Assembly (NCBI RefSeq): GCF_027627455.1
Contig: NZ_CP115483.1
Span: 992,001 to 1,056,000 of the forward strand
Direction: 5' to 3'
Source of the DNA: Sphingobacterium sp. SYP-B4668
Lineage (GTDB): Bacteria > Bacteroidota > Bacteroidia > Sphingobacteriales > Sphingobacteriaceae
Length of the DNA stretch: 64,000 bases
Part shown: positions 18,611 to 27,087 of the stretch, piece by piece
Numbering within the stretch: the first letter of the stretch is position 1
Layout: each line of letters opens with the position of its first letter
The notes under the pieces: model-generated
The model's database searches: none
What the model saw: only the letters and a program-made list of their open reading frames with translations
Told to the model about the DNA's origin: nothing
Position numbers and translations under genes: made by a program

Positions 18611-18627
18611 ACTTTGAATTTCAAAGT
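18611..18627 (-). promoter_or_regulatory. Palindromic operator upstream of creD
   Basis: ACTTTGA-N3-TCAAAGT, a perfect 7-bp inverted repeat 18 bp before the creD start codon, flanked by AAAAGT on the creD side. The same palindrome with the same flank occurs at 19570-19586 in front of the first gene of this module. The adjacent small winged-helix protein is the likely binder. The CAACTTTG on the minus strand could be a weak -7 box, so binding would block a promoter internal to the module. Confidence 0.7.
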
Positions 18628-18643
18628 TGTTGGGTAAAAAAAA

Positions 18644-18946
18644 TTATGTGTACCGTTTTTTAATTAAATTTTCTAACGCTGTGAGGTGATTCAAGAAGGC
18701 AACTTTTCCTTTCTCTGTTTTTCGATAGCGCGTATTCGGTTTTCTATCGATGAATGTTTTTAAAATTTCGATGTAACCCTCCTTTTCGAGCGACTTTAAG
18801 TTGGAGGCCAGATTTCCATCTGTGATATCCAAAAGCGTCTTCAACGAGATGAAATCGTATTCATCGTTCGCGACCAGCACACTCATGATCTGTAGGCGAA
18901 CTTTATTCTCAAATATCTTGTCGTATTGATCTAAATTAATCTTCAC
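18644..18946 (-). CDS. Winged-helix transcriptional regulator (HTH_34/MarR-like)
   Basis: A compact 100-residue single-domain DNA-binding protein. An N-terminal helix (DKIFENKVRLQIMSVLV) is followed by a winged helix: SLKTLLDITDGNLASNLKSLEKEGYIE is the recognition helix region, and the wing is the FIDRKPNTRYRKTEKG segment. This pattern matches the ArsR/MarR-like 'winged helix DNA-binding' family with no sensor domain. Its ATG overlaps the stop of the upstream membrane-protein gene by 4 bp (ATGA type), so the two are translationally coupled. It probably autoregulates the module by binding the ACTTTGA-N3-TCAAAGT sites at both ends; that is inference. No obvious ligand-binding residues are seen. 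Confidence 0.88.
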   Translation of the reverse strand: MKINLDQYDKIFENKVRLQIMSVLVANDEYDFISLKTLLDITDGNLASNLKSLEKEGYIEILKTFIDRKPNTRYRKTEKGKVAFLNHLTALENLIKKRYT

Positions 18947-19563
18947 TTGTCATATTTATTGTGTACGATTATTCCATAAATAATGTGCAGTACCCCGAAT
19001 CCCAATGTCCAAAAGACAATACCATACCCGGGAAAAGCCAACGCCAATAGTCCCATTAAAATTTCGCAAACACCGAGTCCTTTGACCTCTTTAAAAGTAA
19101 AGTTGCCAGCAGCAACCAAAGCTAGACCATAAAAGATGAGTAGAGAAGAGGACACAGCAACGAACATTCCTCTTTGTATCAAGAGAAGCGAGAATATTCC
19201 ACCTGTTACTAAAGGGATAATTATGGCAAATAAGAGGTCTTTGCTTGTTTTATTCCAAATAGGCTGTTGCAGTCTCTTAGCTTTACGCTTTGCCATAAGG
19301 ATACCGGTCGCGATTGAAGCTACTAGTACTATTAATGCAGCAACCATCAACTTAGTAATCACCAATGGTTCATTGACGTAATGGTCGCGGTAACCCGCTT
19401 GGCTATCGAATCCATAGACCTCATAGTACGCATAGGCGGCACCAAGTAGGGCATATATCCCAATTAGAACACTGGAAAGACCACTGATGGAGATAAACTT
19501 TGTGGATTTTTCCATCAATTTCCTGATTTGGGAAATATCTTTAATTAAATCGTCGTCTGTCAT
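18943..19563 (-). CDS. Six-helix integral membrane protein of unknown function
   Basis: A 206-residue membrane protein whose family I do not recognise with certainty. A short cytosolic N-terminal helix (DLIKDISQIRKLMEKS) is followed by about six hydrophobic segments (roughly residues 22-45, 68-90, 108-126, 130-150, 158-176, 180-200). A charged loop (KRKAKRLQQPIWNKTSK) separates helices 2 and 3. It is first in an operon with a winged-helix regulator (4-bp overlap) and creD. Membrane protein plus small regulator pairs of this kind are common in Bacteroidota, and the membrane protein may transmit the signal to the regulator. Its start lies 6 bp from a palindromic operator. Confidence 0.8.
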   Translation of the reverse strand: MTDDDLIKDISQIRKLMEKSTKFISISGLSSVLIGIYALLGAAYAYYEVYGFDSQAGYRDHYVNEPLVITKLMVAALIVLVASIATGILMAKRKAKRLQQPIWNKTSKDLLFAIIIPLVTGGIFSLLLIQRGMFVAVSSSLLIFYGLALVAAGNFTFKEVKGLGVCEILMGLLALAFPGYGIVFWTLGFGVLHIIYGIIVHNKYDK

Positions 19564-19569
19564 AAAAGT

Positions 19570-19586
19570 ACTTTGATTTTCAAAGT
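19570..19586 (-). promoter_or_regulatory. Palindromic operator in front of the creD module
   Basis: ACTTTGA-N3-TCAAAGT again, 6 bp before the start of the membrane-protein gene, with the same AAAAGT flank as the site at 18611-18627. It overlaps the TTACTTTG element that sits exactly 20 bp from a TTTG -33 box, so a bound protein would cover the -7 region. Confidence 0.75.
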
Positions 19587-19612
19587 AAATGAATTATAGT
19601 GGATTATGCAAA
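19581..19612 (-). promoter_or_regulatory. Promoter of the membrane protein-regulator-creD module
   Basis: On the minus strand: -33 TTTG (19612-19609), 20-bp spacer, -7 TTACTTTG (19588-19581; one mismatch to TAnnTTTG). The predicted start near 19574 leaves a leader of about 10 bases before the ATG. The -7 box coincides with one half of the palindromic operator. Confidence 0.6.
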
Positions 19613-19670
19613 GTTTTTTTTCACTTTTATTTTGCGTTTAAAAAAAAATAAAAAAATACCTGGGAAATAC

Positions 19671-19701
19671 TTGCAAGATATCGTTTTGGTTTCTATCTTT
19701 G
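19671..19701 (+). promoter_or_regulatory. Promoter of tRNA-Leu
   Basis: -33 TTG (19671-19673), 20-bp spacer, -7 TATCTTTG (19694-19701), a perfect match to the Bacteroidota consensus. Transcription would start about 19 bases before the tRNA 5' end. Confidence 0.75.
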
Positions 19702-19726
19702 TGCCACAATAAAAGTCCTAATAACT

Positions 19727-19808
19727 GCGGAAGTGGCGTAATTGGTAGCCGCACCAGACTTAGGATCTGGCGCCGCAAGGCGTGGGGGTTCGAGTCCCTT
19801 CTTCCGCA
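19727..19808 (+). tRNA. tRNA-Leu (anticodon TAG)
   Basis: Cloverleaf of 82 bases: acceptor GCGGAAG (19727-19733) pairs with CTTCCGC (19801-19807), followed by discriminator A. The anticodon arm is CCAGA-CTTAGGA-TCTGG, giving anticodon TAG (leucine, CUA). A long variable arm (class II) fits leucine, and the T arm has the TTCGAGT loop. CCA is not encoded. It has its own promoter and terminator. Confidence 0.97.
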
Positions 19809-19815
19809 CTTGATG

Positions 19816-19852
19816 TCCTCCCGAAATTTTATCATCGGGAGGATTTTTTTTT
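19816..19852 (+). terminator. Intrinsic terminator of tRNA-Leu
   Basis: Stem TCCTCCCGA (19816-19824) / TCGGGAGGA (19835-19843), 10-base loop, followed by nine T residues: a classic rho-independent terminator 7 bp after the tRNA. Confidence 0.9.
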
Positions 19853-19886
19853 AAAAAATAATGCGATTAAACGCTTAGAATAAAGT

Positions 19887-21212
19887 ATGAAAGTTTCTCA
19901 CAACAAGATTGATGACATCAACGCAAGTATCATCGTTGACCTAGCACCAGAAGACTACAACCCTCAGGTTGATAAAGCAATAAAAGAGCAAGCTAAAAAA
20001 GCGAAGTTACCAGGATTCCGTCCAGGGATGGTTCCTACTGGTCATATCCGAAGAACTTATGGGAAGGCCATTTTATTGGAAGAAGTTAATAAACTTGTCA
20101 ACGACAAAATTGCTGAGTACATTTCAGAACAAAAATTAGAAGTATTAGGTCAACCGCTTCCTACAGAAGATGAAGATAAGTATAATTGGGACTACAAAGA
20201 TACATTTAGCTTCACCTACGAGATTGGTTTAGCTCCTGAATTCGAAACCCCGTTTACAAAAGATACTGAATTTACGGAATACGATATTAAAGCAGATGCA
20301 GAGACATTAGAGTCCCGTATCAAAAATCTTCGTCGTAGCTATGGTAAAATGACCAATCCGGAAGTATCAGAAGATGGTGACGTCTTGTACGCTACGTTAA
20401 AACAAGATGGAGAAGAGGGAATCGAAAAGACAACTTCAATCCGCACAGATCTTGTAGAAGATGCGAAGATTAAAAAATCTTTAGTGGGCTTAAAGCAAGA
20501 CGATACTGTAAAAATAGACGTTAAGAAGGCTTTTAAGGTAGATGATTTAGCGCGTATCCTTGGGATTACGGAAGCTGAAGTTGAAGCTATCTCTCCTTCA
20601 AAATTCGAATTGACAGTGAAGAACATCAATCGTCTAGAGGAATCCGATCTTAATCAAGAGTTCTTTGATAAATTATTCCCTGCAGGTGAGGTTACCACTG
20701 AAGAATTATTCAAAGAAAAGGTAACGGAAGAAGTAGAGAATTTATTCAAACAAAATTCAGCTCAAAAACTTCGTAACGATATCTACACTTTCGGAATGGA
20801 AAAAGTAGACGTAAAATTCCCTGAAGCGTTCTTGAAAAGATGGTTGAAAGCAACTAATCCAAACATCTCTGATGAGGAATTGGAAGAAGGCTTTGCTGAC
20901 TTTATCAATAATTTGAAATGGACAATCATTGAGAACCGTATTGTTACAGCTAATAATTTAGAGGTAAAATATGATGAGGTGATTAATCTTGCTAAGGAGC
21001 GTATTTACGCACAGATCAAAATGTATAACATCAACGAAGAACCTGCTGATGAGCAATTGGCTCAGTATGCAGTACAATTGTTGCAAGATAGAGAGCAAGC
21101 GAATCGTCTTTTTGAAGAAGCCAAAGCACTTAAAGTGTTCGACTACCTAAAAGGATTGGTAAAACTGAAATCTAAAAAAATAGATTACGATAAATTCGAA
21201 AAATTAGCATAA
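19887..21212 (+). CDS. tig: Trigger factor (ribosome-associated chaperone)
   Basis: A 441-residue protein that binds the ribosome at the polypeptide exit and shields nascent chains. The N-terminal ribosome-binding domain carries the signature PGFRPGMVP (residues 42-50). A middle region (about 150-245) occupies the position of the FKBP-like prolyl-isomerase domain but is divergent, as in other Bacteroidota trigger factors, and I do not see the classical active-site aromatics clearly. The C-terminal helical arms follow (about 260-430). The start is the only ATG before the conserved KVSHNKIDD beginning. It is a single-gene unit between the tRNA terminator and its own strong terminator. No clpP or clpX gene follows, unlike in many other bacteria. 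Confidence 0.95.
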   Translation: MKVSHNKIDDINASIIVDLAPEDYNPQVDKAIKEQAKKAKLPGFRPGMVPTGHIRRTYGKAILLEEVNKLVNDKIAEYISEQKLEVLGQPLPTEDEDKYNWDYKDTFSFTYEIGLAPEFETPFTKDTEFTEYDIKADAETLESRIKNLRRSYGKMTNPEVSEDGDVLYATLKQDGEEGIEKTTSIRTDLVEDAKIKKSLVGLKQDDTVKIDVKKAFKVDDLARILGITEAEVEAISPSKFELTVKNINRLEESDLNQEFFDKLFPAGEVTTEELFKEKVTEEVENLFKQNSAQKLRNDIYTFGMEKVDVKFPEAFLKRWLKATNPNISDEELEEGFADFINNLKWTIIENRIVTANNLEVKYDEVINLAKERIYAQIKMYNINEEPADEQLAQYAVQLLQDREQANRLFEEAKALKVFDYLKGLVKLKSKKIDYDKFEKLA

Positions 21213-21231
21213 GCTGTATTTATAGATAATG

Positions 21232-21259
21232 AAAGGCCTCTTTAAAGAGGCCTTTTTTT
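21232..21259 (+). terminator. Intrinsic terminator of tig
   Basis: A 24-bp perfect palindrome (AAAGGCCTCTTT and its mirror, 21232-21255) running into seven T residues, 20 bp past the tig stop. Confidence 0.9.
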
Positions 21260-21335
21260 GTTGAACATAATCTCTCCTAAGGGCTGTGTGAAGCCATCTT
21301 GATTCATAATTATTTTAAGAAATTAGTTCCAATTT

Positions 21336-21550
21336 GCTGCACTGCGCCTCACACTAGAAAGGGAGCAAGTTCATATTATAATTATACCAATTTGTATATT
21401 AATAGGGATATTATTCGAACTTAATACGGACTTAGTCCGGACTTCACTCGGATATACCCGAATTTAATCCTTACCAAAGCCCTATAATATAGGATGTAAA
21501 TCCTCCTTACTACTAAAATTGGTATAAAGTTGTCTCCCTTTTGAAGCAGC
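21336..21550. repeat. Nested-hairpin intergenic element (MITE-like candidate)
   Basis: The 403-bp space between the convergent tig and tamB genes (21213-21615) holds no ORF but is highly structured. An 11-bp perfect inverted repeat (TATACCAATTT 21383-21393; AAATTGGTATA 21516-21526) is enclosed by AAAGGGAG 21358-21365 / CTCCCTTT and GCTGC 21336-21340 / GCAGC 21546-21550. Inside are short hairpins (CGGACT-T-AGTCCG; CCTAT-AAT-ATAGG; AGGAT-GTAA-ATCCT) and degenerate 11-bp tandem units of the form CGGACTTnnTn (about 21414-21470). This looks like a non-autonomous repeat or a structured RNA. I cannot test copy number. Confidence 0.55.
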
Positions 21551-21615
21551 ACAGTTCCCAAACTCAACTGGTGTTGACCTTCATGTTAATAGGAGTAATG
21601 CTGGGATGAATGCTG

Positions 21616-24600
21616 CTATTTGGATTTTGGGGCAATTTGTTTCTTTTGCGGGTTTATTTCGTCTTCCAACCTGCGCCAGAATAGCATCCTTTTAAAAAAC
21701 TCGGAGAAGCTATTGAATTCTTGCCTGTACACTAGACCCACCGCGCTGACATAGTCATTGTCCATGCCCAGTAGGAGGAAATTGCGAGTGTTCAACCGGT
21801 TAGAACCTCTTAAGATAAGACTACCATCTTTTCGGAGGCGATAAGATAACTCGGCATCGGTGGCAACTTCGTCCGAAAAGACATTCAAGTCATTGAGTTG
21901 TAGATTTCGGCGATCGGTCACTCCTCCCGTAATAATCAAGCGATCGTCAAAAAAGCGGAGCGAGGCTGATGCATCATTTAAAGAGCGGATGTTCAAATCA
22001 AAGAAATTGATATTCAAGGACTGTGATATGATTGTGTTGAGTTGATTAAAGGCCAGTTCAGTTCCTGCCGAGAGTAAGGTACTATTAACTTCTTTTCCAA
22101 ACTCGCTTGATGACCCAGGAGAGAAACTTCGACGCATGATAAGGCTCATGGCCTGTTGGTTCACATTGTTGGCATCACTTAGGTAACTTTGAAGTTCGTC
22201 TTTGATATATGGGTCCTGTGGAAAGTTCAGGGCGAAGCTAATGTCAGGTTTTGTCAGATTGCCTTTGAGGACCATATCTGCCTGTGCCAATACCCGTTGG
22301 TCATTCCCCGATCTTCCTGCAGCATTGTAGAGAGGAGCCACCGATGTGCGTTGTTCATACATGGCACTTAGGTTGATAACTGCGTCACTAGGATTTCCTG
22401 CCCAACGAATTGTGCCACCTTCTTTTATGTCAAATATTTTATTTATGAAATCCTGTGCTGTGAAATTGAATTTGCCAGAACTTGTGACGTAGTCTCCGAA
22501 CATTTCGAAATCGCCTAGACTAGAGATCTTTAGGTTTAATGCTCCAGTACCTCTACCTTTAAGTGAGCCTAAATCCGTTTGTAGGTTTACCTCTGCATCT
22601 GGCGTGATATTCAGATCCATATTCATACTGAGTCCTTGAAACGTCTTACGATTATCCTTTTTCTTGTTTTCAGCTGAGTCGGGGCTGATAAAGTAGATAA
22701 AATCACTTTCTGTCACCGTCATGGCACTGTTGAATGGTATAGTGAAGGTGGTGTTTTCATTGGATTTAGCACGAATGTCGATATTCATAGCTGATGTAGG
22801 ACCTTTAAACTTGAATTCACCAGTGGCATAAGCCTTTCCGAAATATAGATTATTGTCTTTATAGGTTGTATTGAGTGCCAGGAAATTTCGAGCATCGATA
22901 TCAATGTCGATATGAGGGTCTGAAAGCCTATTGAGATTTACATAACCATTAGCTGTTGCAACATGATTATTGGGGTCAAATATTTTGAAATTATTAAGGA
23001 TAATATTATTCTTAGACAGTTGGAGGATGTCATCTGCGATGCGATAGGGTGTTTGTAGATAGTTGACGGTAAAAGAGGCTTCTTTAAATCGGGTGACGGC
23101 GTTGATTTCTGGTCTTGTGGCCGATCCTAGGATCGTGACATCTCCCGATACGGTACCTCTAAGGTCAGACACGAGATTTCTTAAAAAAGGTTGTAGGATG
23201 ATTAGGTCTGTATTGACGAGCTTGCCGACTAAGTCGATTTCATTTTTTCTGTCATCACTAATGTTATATGTACCAGCGAGGGTGAGGCCCTTGCGATCAC
23301 CATCGGCTAATTTTAGATCCATATTGACGAGTCTTTCATCAGGGTCGTAGGCCGCCTGTAAGGCGAGTTGACCAATCGGTAACCCGTTATATATGATTGG
23401 AGTAGTTTGTAGATCGGCATTAAGATAGGGCTTCTTGAATAATGAATTAAGTTGGACATTACCATTTACTTTGCCTTGCATTCGAATACCCAGTGGTTTT
23501 GTAAAGCCATCCAACGAAGAAAGACCAAAATTGTTGAATGCAAACTTAATCCGGTCGTCCTGGTCTGACATGACGCCATCAACAATAACTTCCTGTTCCC
23601 CCTGACTTAATTTTAGATTGTCGAAATAAAGCTTGCCTTTTGAAATGCGGGCAAGCGCGTCCTGATTGATATTCCATTCTTCGTGGTTAATTTGGAGCGT
23701 AGAGGGGAAGAAATGGATGTACGCAGGTTTGTTATGCGCAAATAATATGTTTCCATTTAAATCCATGAAATTGGGACGGGCTTGCTCGGATAGTTTGATG
23801 TTAAAGTGTAAACTATCATTGGAAAGAATATTGGTAAGGTTGATGTTATCAATATATAAACTGTCCGAGAGATTTAGCTTGTCCGCTGTGACCATAAGGG
23901 CAAGGGACTCTTGATTGGCATTCTCTTCGATAATTAGATTGGTGACTTTGATGCCACTGTATTTAATGGTAGGACTGTAGGCTTGAAATTGAGCTGTATA
24001 TTTTTCAGACGAGAAGTTGGCATTAAGCGTCGCGCCATCTTCCAAGGTCAGATTAGGGTCTAAAAAGGACGCTATTGGAGCAAAGGATTTGATATTCAGG
24101 AAGAGGTCGAACTCTTGCTTGTTATAAGGTTGTATTTCGATTCCGATGGCAGGGGCATATCGCATTGCCAGGGATTTGAAATAGGGCACAATTGTAGTTA
24201 GGTCGATTTGACCCTTTAGATTGCCTTCTAGTATATCCGAATTAAGGATAAGATGGCGTTCGGCCTCATTTCCCTCTGCATTAAAATCTAGGAAATCAAT
24301 AACAAAAGTGCCCTTAGAGGATGTGAAATGTATGTTTTTAGCCGCGAGGTTTCCGATAATATTATTGATGTTGTCTCCTTGTATATTTGTGGAAAGTGTG
24401 GTTTTGTGAATCGTTATTGTATCCTTTTTGAATAGATTTAGGGCATACAAATCGGCGTTTTCGATATCGGCTTCAAGTAGATAGGAGGGCGTGCTCCTTT
24501 TCCAGTCCATATCGGTATGGAAGTCGAGCTTTGCATTTCTATCATCCAGCAATCCCGATACATGCAGAAAGCGATCGTTTATTTGCGCATCAATGTCCAA

Positions 24601-26046
24601 TTTCTCATACTGGTATCCCTTGAATTCTACGGAGTTAAATCGACCTTTCACTTGTAGGTCAAGACTTTCAAGTTTGGTGCCCTTTCCATCAAATGTAAGG
24701 GAGAGACCAGTGTGGCCAAGATTTTTGACCTTAGCAATTTCATGGATGGCAAAATGATTGGATCGAACGTGCCCCTTGTAAGTGAGTTCTTTCTTCAAAT
24801 TGATACTAGTCTCTGTCTGGATATTACCGAGAGCAGTCTCCAAACTGCCTGTCGCCTTGAAATCGTTATAAAATCCCTTAAAGAGTCCCTTGTAATGGAT
24901 GTTTTTCAGCTGGTGTACGATTTTTGGAAGGGCGAAAGACTTCATGTTGCCCAATTTAGGGATAATGTCTTCCAGATCTTGGGCGTTGCTTTTCAGGGTT
25001 TTTACATTGATATCGAAGATGGTCTCGGCTATGCGTGGCAACCCTCTGATTGTAAAATCTCCTTCGAGTTCGGTATCCTTTCCTAACCGCATAGTTGTAT
25101 TTCGGGCAGATGCGTTGGCGACGGTTCCAGATAGTTGCGCGGAAGGGATCAATACATCAAACTTAACGAACTTCATGTCCGTTGCAAAATATTCGATGTC
25201 TCGGGATGATACGAAGGAGTTTTTGAGAGCAGCCTTGACCTTCACTTTATCCATGAATGCGGTGAAGTCAGCAAGACTGTCATATTCAAACTTTAAATAG
25301 TCCGTGACTCGTGACCGATTGGTGATGAGTTTGAGTTTGTTAAACTCCATTCGTCTATTGCTGTAAAAAGCTTCTGTAGACAGTTCTTTTAGTTGTAATC
25401 CCGATTTTTCAGAAAAGGCGAGCTTTGTGATATGTGCCGATATGGATTGAGAGCTATCAATTTGAATGTGGTCGATTTTACCTGACAATTTGCTAATTTC
25501 TAAGTTGCCAAAGTCGACTCCTTGCTGAGTATGCTTTTTAGTGTTGTTGACAATTTTGATGCGATTGTTTTCAAGGACGATTTCATTCAAGACTAGCGCA
25601 AGTGTAGAAGAGGTGTTTTTTTTGGGGACCTTCTTATTCGGGGCAAAATAGTCAATTAAAAAGGTAAAATTAGTGCTGTCTTTGAAGATTTGGAAATCTA
25701 CTCTCGTATCTTTTGAATATAGTTTATTGACAATAATCTTGTTTTTTCTCCATTGGCTTAGGTTGATATCGGCCTCCATCTTTTCAGAGAAGAAAATGTT
25801 GTTCCCGTTCTTGTCGTCAATTTTTAAATTTTGGAGGACCAGTGATGAAAATGGTTTGAAATAGAGCGACTCAATTGAAATGTCTGCGTGAAGTTCTTTG
25901 GATAAATAGTCCGCTGTTTTTTGTGCGAAGTAGGTTTGTATAGGTTTGTACTGCAGGGAAAACACCAAAATCGCTAACAGCAGGGTAATGCTTGTTAACG
26001 TAATCAGCGTTATTTTTATTATTTTTTTGATAACTTTGTAATCTAT
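21616..26046 (-). CDS. tamB: TamB-type translocation and assembly module protein
   Basis: A very long envelope protein (1450 residues from the TTG at 25968; 1476 if the frame is used to 26046). It consists of repeated short beta-strands (AsmA-like/DUF490 taco fold) and ends with the conserved TamB C-terminal domain, where the SLNINFFDLN and LNTRNFLLLG stretches fall. TamB spans the periplasm and is implicated in outer-membrane protein assembly and phospholipid transport. The membrane anchor (KKIIK then about 20 hydrophobic residues) lies upstream of the first TTG. The only plausible start giving an intact anchor is an ATA at 26046-26044, 10 bases after AGGAG. The neighbouring tsaD starts 22 bp away, divergently. 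Function call firm; start uncertain. Confidence 0.88.
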   Translation of the reverse strand: MDYKVIKKIIKITLITLTSITLLLAILVFSLQYKPIQTYFAQKTADYLSKELHADISIESLYFKPFSSLVLQNLKIDDKNGNNIFFSEKMEADINLSQWRKNKIIVNKLYSKDTRVDFQIFKDSTNFTFLIDYFAPNKKVPKKNTSSTLALVLNEIVLENNRIKIVNNTKKHTQQGVDFGNLEISKLSGKIDHIQIDSSQSISAHITKLAFSEKSGLQLKELSTEAFYSNRRMEFNKLKLITNRSRVTDYLKFEYDSLADFTAFMDKVKVKAALKNSFVSSRDIEYFATDMKFVKFDVLIPSAQLSGTVANASARNTTMRLGKDTELEGDFTIRGLPRIAETIFDINVKTLKSNAQDLEDIIPKLGNMKSFALPKIVHQLKNIHYKGLFKGFYNDFKATGSLETALGNIQTETSINLKKELTYKGHVRSNHFAIHEIAKVKNLGHTGLSLTFDGKGTKLESLDLQVKGRFNSVEFKGYQYEKLDIDAQINDRFLHVSGLLDDRNAKLDFHTDMDWKRSTPSYLLEADIENADLYALNLFKKDTITIHKTTLSTNIQGDNINNIIGNLAAKNIHFTSSKGTFVIDFLDFNAEGNEAERHLILNSDILEGNLKGQIDLTTIVPYFKSLAMRYAPAIGIEIQPYNKQEFDLFLNIKSFAPIASFLDPNLTLEDGATLNANFSSEKYTAQFQAYSPTIKYSGIKVTNLIIEENANQESLALMVTADKLNLSDSLYIDNINLTNILSNDSLHFNIKLSEQARPNFMDLNGNILFAHNKPAYIHFFPSTLQINHEEWNINQDALARISKGKLYFDNLKLSQGEQEVIVDGVMSDQDDRIKFAFNNFGLSSLDGFTKPLGIRMQGKVNGNVQLNSLFKKPYLNADLQTTPIIYNGLPIGQLALQAAYDPDERLVNMDLKLADGDRKGLTLAGTYNISDDRKNEIDLVGKLVNTDLIILQPFLRNLVSDLRGTVSGDVTILGSATRPEINAVTRFKEASFTVNYLQTPYRIADDILQLSKNNIILNNFKIFDPNNHVATANGYVNLNRLSDPHIDIDIDARNFLALNTTYKDNNLYFGKAYATGEFKFKGPTSAMNIDIRAKSNENTTFTIPFNSAMTVTESDFIYFISPDSAENKKKDNRKTFQGLSMNMDLNITPDAEVNLQTDLGSLKGRGTGALNLKISSLGDFEMFGDYVTSSGKFNFTAQDFINKIFDIKEGGTIRWAGNPSDAVINLSAMYEQRTSVAPLYNAAGRSGNDQRVLAQADMVLKGNLTKPDISFALNFPQDPYIKDELQSYLSDANNVNQQAMSLIMRRSFSPGSSSEFGKEVNSTLLSAGTELAFNQLNTIISQSLNINFFDLNIRSLNDASASLRFFDDRLIITGGVTDRRNLQLNDLNVFSDEVATDAELSYRLRKDGSLILRGSNRLNTRNFLLLGMDNDYVSAVGLVYRQEFNSFSEFFKRMLFWRRLEDEINPQKKQIAPKSK
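26031..26038 (+). promoter_or_regulatory. Candidate -7 box for tsaD
   Basis: TAACTTTG matches TAnnTTTG and ends 30 bp before the tsaD ATG. It lies inside the predicted anchor-coding part of the divergent tamB. No clear -33 element at 19-21 bp. Confidence 0.4.
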
Positions 26047-26068
26047 TTAAAAGTTACTCCTATTTAAC

Positions 26069-27070
26069 ATGGCCATTATCTTGGGTATTGAATCCTCTTG
26101 TGACGAAACATCTGCATCCATATGTATAGACGGTGAAATTAGGTCAAATATTATTGCTAGTCAAGCTGTTCATGCAAAATATGGTGGAGTGGTTCCTGAA
26201 CTTGCATCTCGAGCACACCAACAGAACATCATTCCGACTGTAGAACAAGCAATACGTGACGCAAAAGTACACAAAAATGAGATAGATGCAGTAGCTTTTA
26301 CCCGTGGTCCTGGATTATTAGGTGCACTATTGGTTGGAACTTCATTTGCAAAATCTTTTGCCCTAGCTCGGGGTATCCCATTGGTAGATGTAAATCATAT
26401 GCAAGCACATATTTTAGCTCATTTTATCGAAGATCCAAAACCTAGTTTTCCTTTCTTATGCCTGACTGTGTCGGGAGGTCATACGCAAATTGTATTGGTG
26501 AAGGATTATTTTGAAATGGAATTGTTGGGTGAGACGTTGGATGACGCTGCTGGTGAAGCTTTCGATAAGACGGCAAAGATCCTTAATCTTCCCTATCCTG
26601 GAGGGCCGTTGGTTGATAAATATGCTCAAGAGGGTAATCCCCAGGCTTTTGCACTGCCGGAGCCTCAGATTCAGGACTTGAATTTTAGTTTTTCAGGATT
26701 GAAAACTGCCATCCTTTATTTAGTGCAGAGACAGGAAAGAGAAAATCCTAATTTTCTTCAAGAACATCTCCAAGATGTGTGTGCTTCGGTGCAGGATCGA
26801 ATTGTATCCATTCTTCTGAATAAGGTCAAGAAGGCTGCAAAGCAAACGGGTGTGAAAAGTATTGCTATTGCAGGTGGTGTGTCAGCTAATTCGGGCCTGC
26901 GTCGATCATTGGTCGATATGGGTGCTCGATATGGTTGGCAGGTTTATATCCCCAAGTTTGAGTATTGTACGGATAATGCCGCGATGATTGCCATCGCTGG
27001 ATACCATAAATATCTGCGTCAAGATTTTGTAGGGCAAGATGTGTCCCCACTAGCCCGGATGCACCTATAA
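26069..27070 (+). CDS. tsaD: tRNA N6-adenosine threonylcarbamoyltransferase TsaD
   Basis: A 333-residue Kae1/TsaD protein, the catalytic subunit that transfers threonylcarbamoyl to A37 of ANN-decoding tRNAs. Visible motifs: GIESSCDETSAS (residues 6-17, nucleotide-binding), the metal-binding pair His110/His114 in NHMQAHILAHF, the VSGGHTQIVLV loop, and IAGGVSANSGLR plus CTDNAAMIA near the C-terminus with the third metal ligand Asp. Full length. Its dimerisation partner tsaB is at 60744 in this same window. It is divergent from tamB with only about 22 bp between the predicted starts. Confidence 0.97.
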   Translation: MAIILGIESSCDETSASICIDGEIRSNIIASQAVHAKYGGVVPELASRAHQQNIIPTVEQAIRDAKVHKNEIDAVAFTRGPGLLGALLVGTSFAKSFALARGIPLVDVNHMQAHILAHFIEDPKPSFPFLCLTVSGGHTQIVLVKDYFEMELLGETLDDAAGEAFDKTAKILNLPYPGGPLVDKYAQEGNPQAFALPEPQIQDLNFSFSGLKTAILYLVQRQERENPNFLQEHLQDVCASVQDRIVSILLNKVKKAAKQTGVKSIAIAGGVSANSGLRRSLVDMGARYGWQVYIPKFEYCTDNAAMIAIAGYHKYLRQDFVGQDVSPLARMHL

Positions 27071-27087
27071 ATGGACTTCATTCCTCT

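Noticed and set aside
19638..19835. A 65-residue minus-strand ORF with a GRRDSNPHALRRQ-type sequence
   Set aside because: It is the well-known spurious reading of the antisense of tRNA-Leu and its flanks, not a gene.
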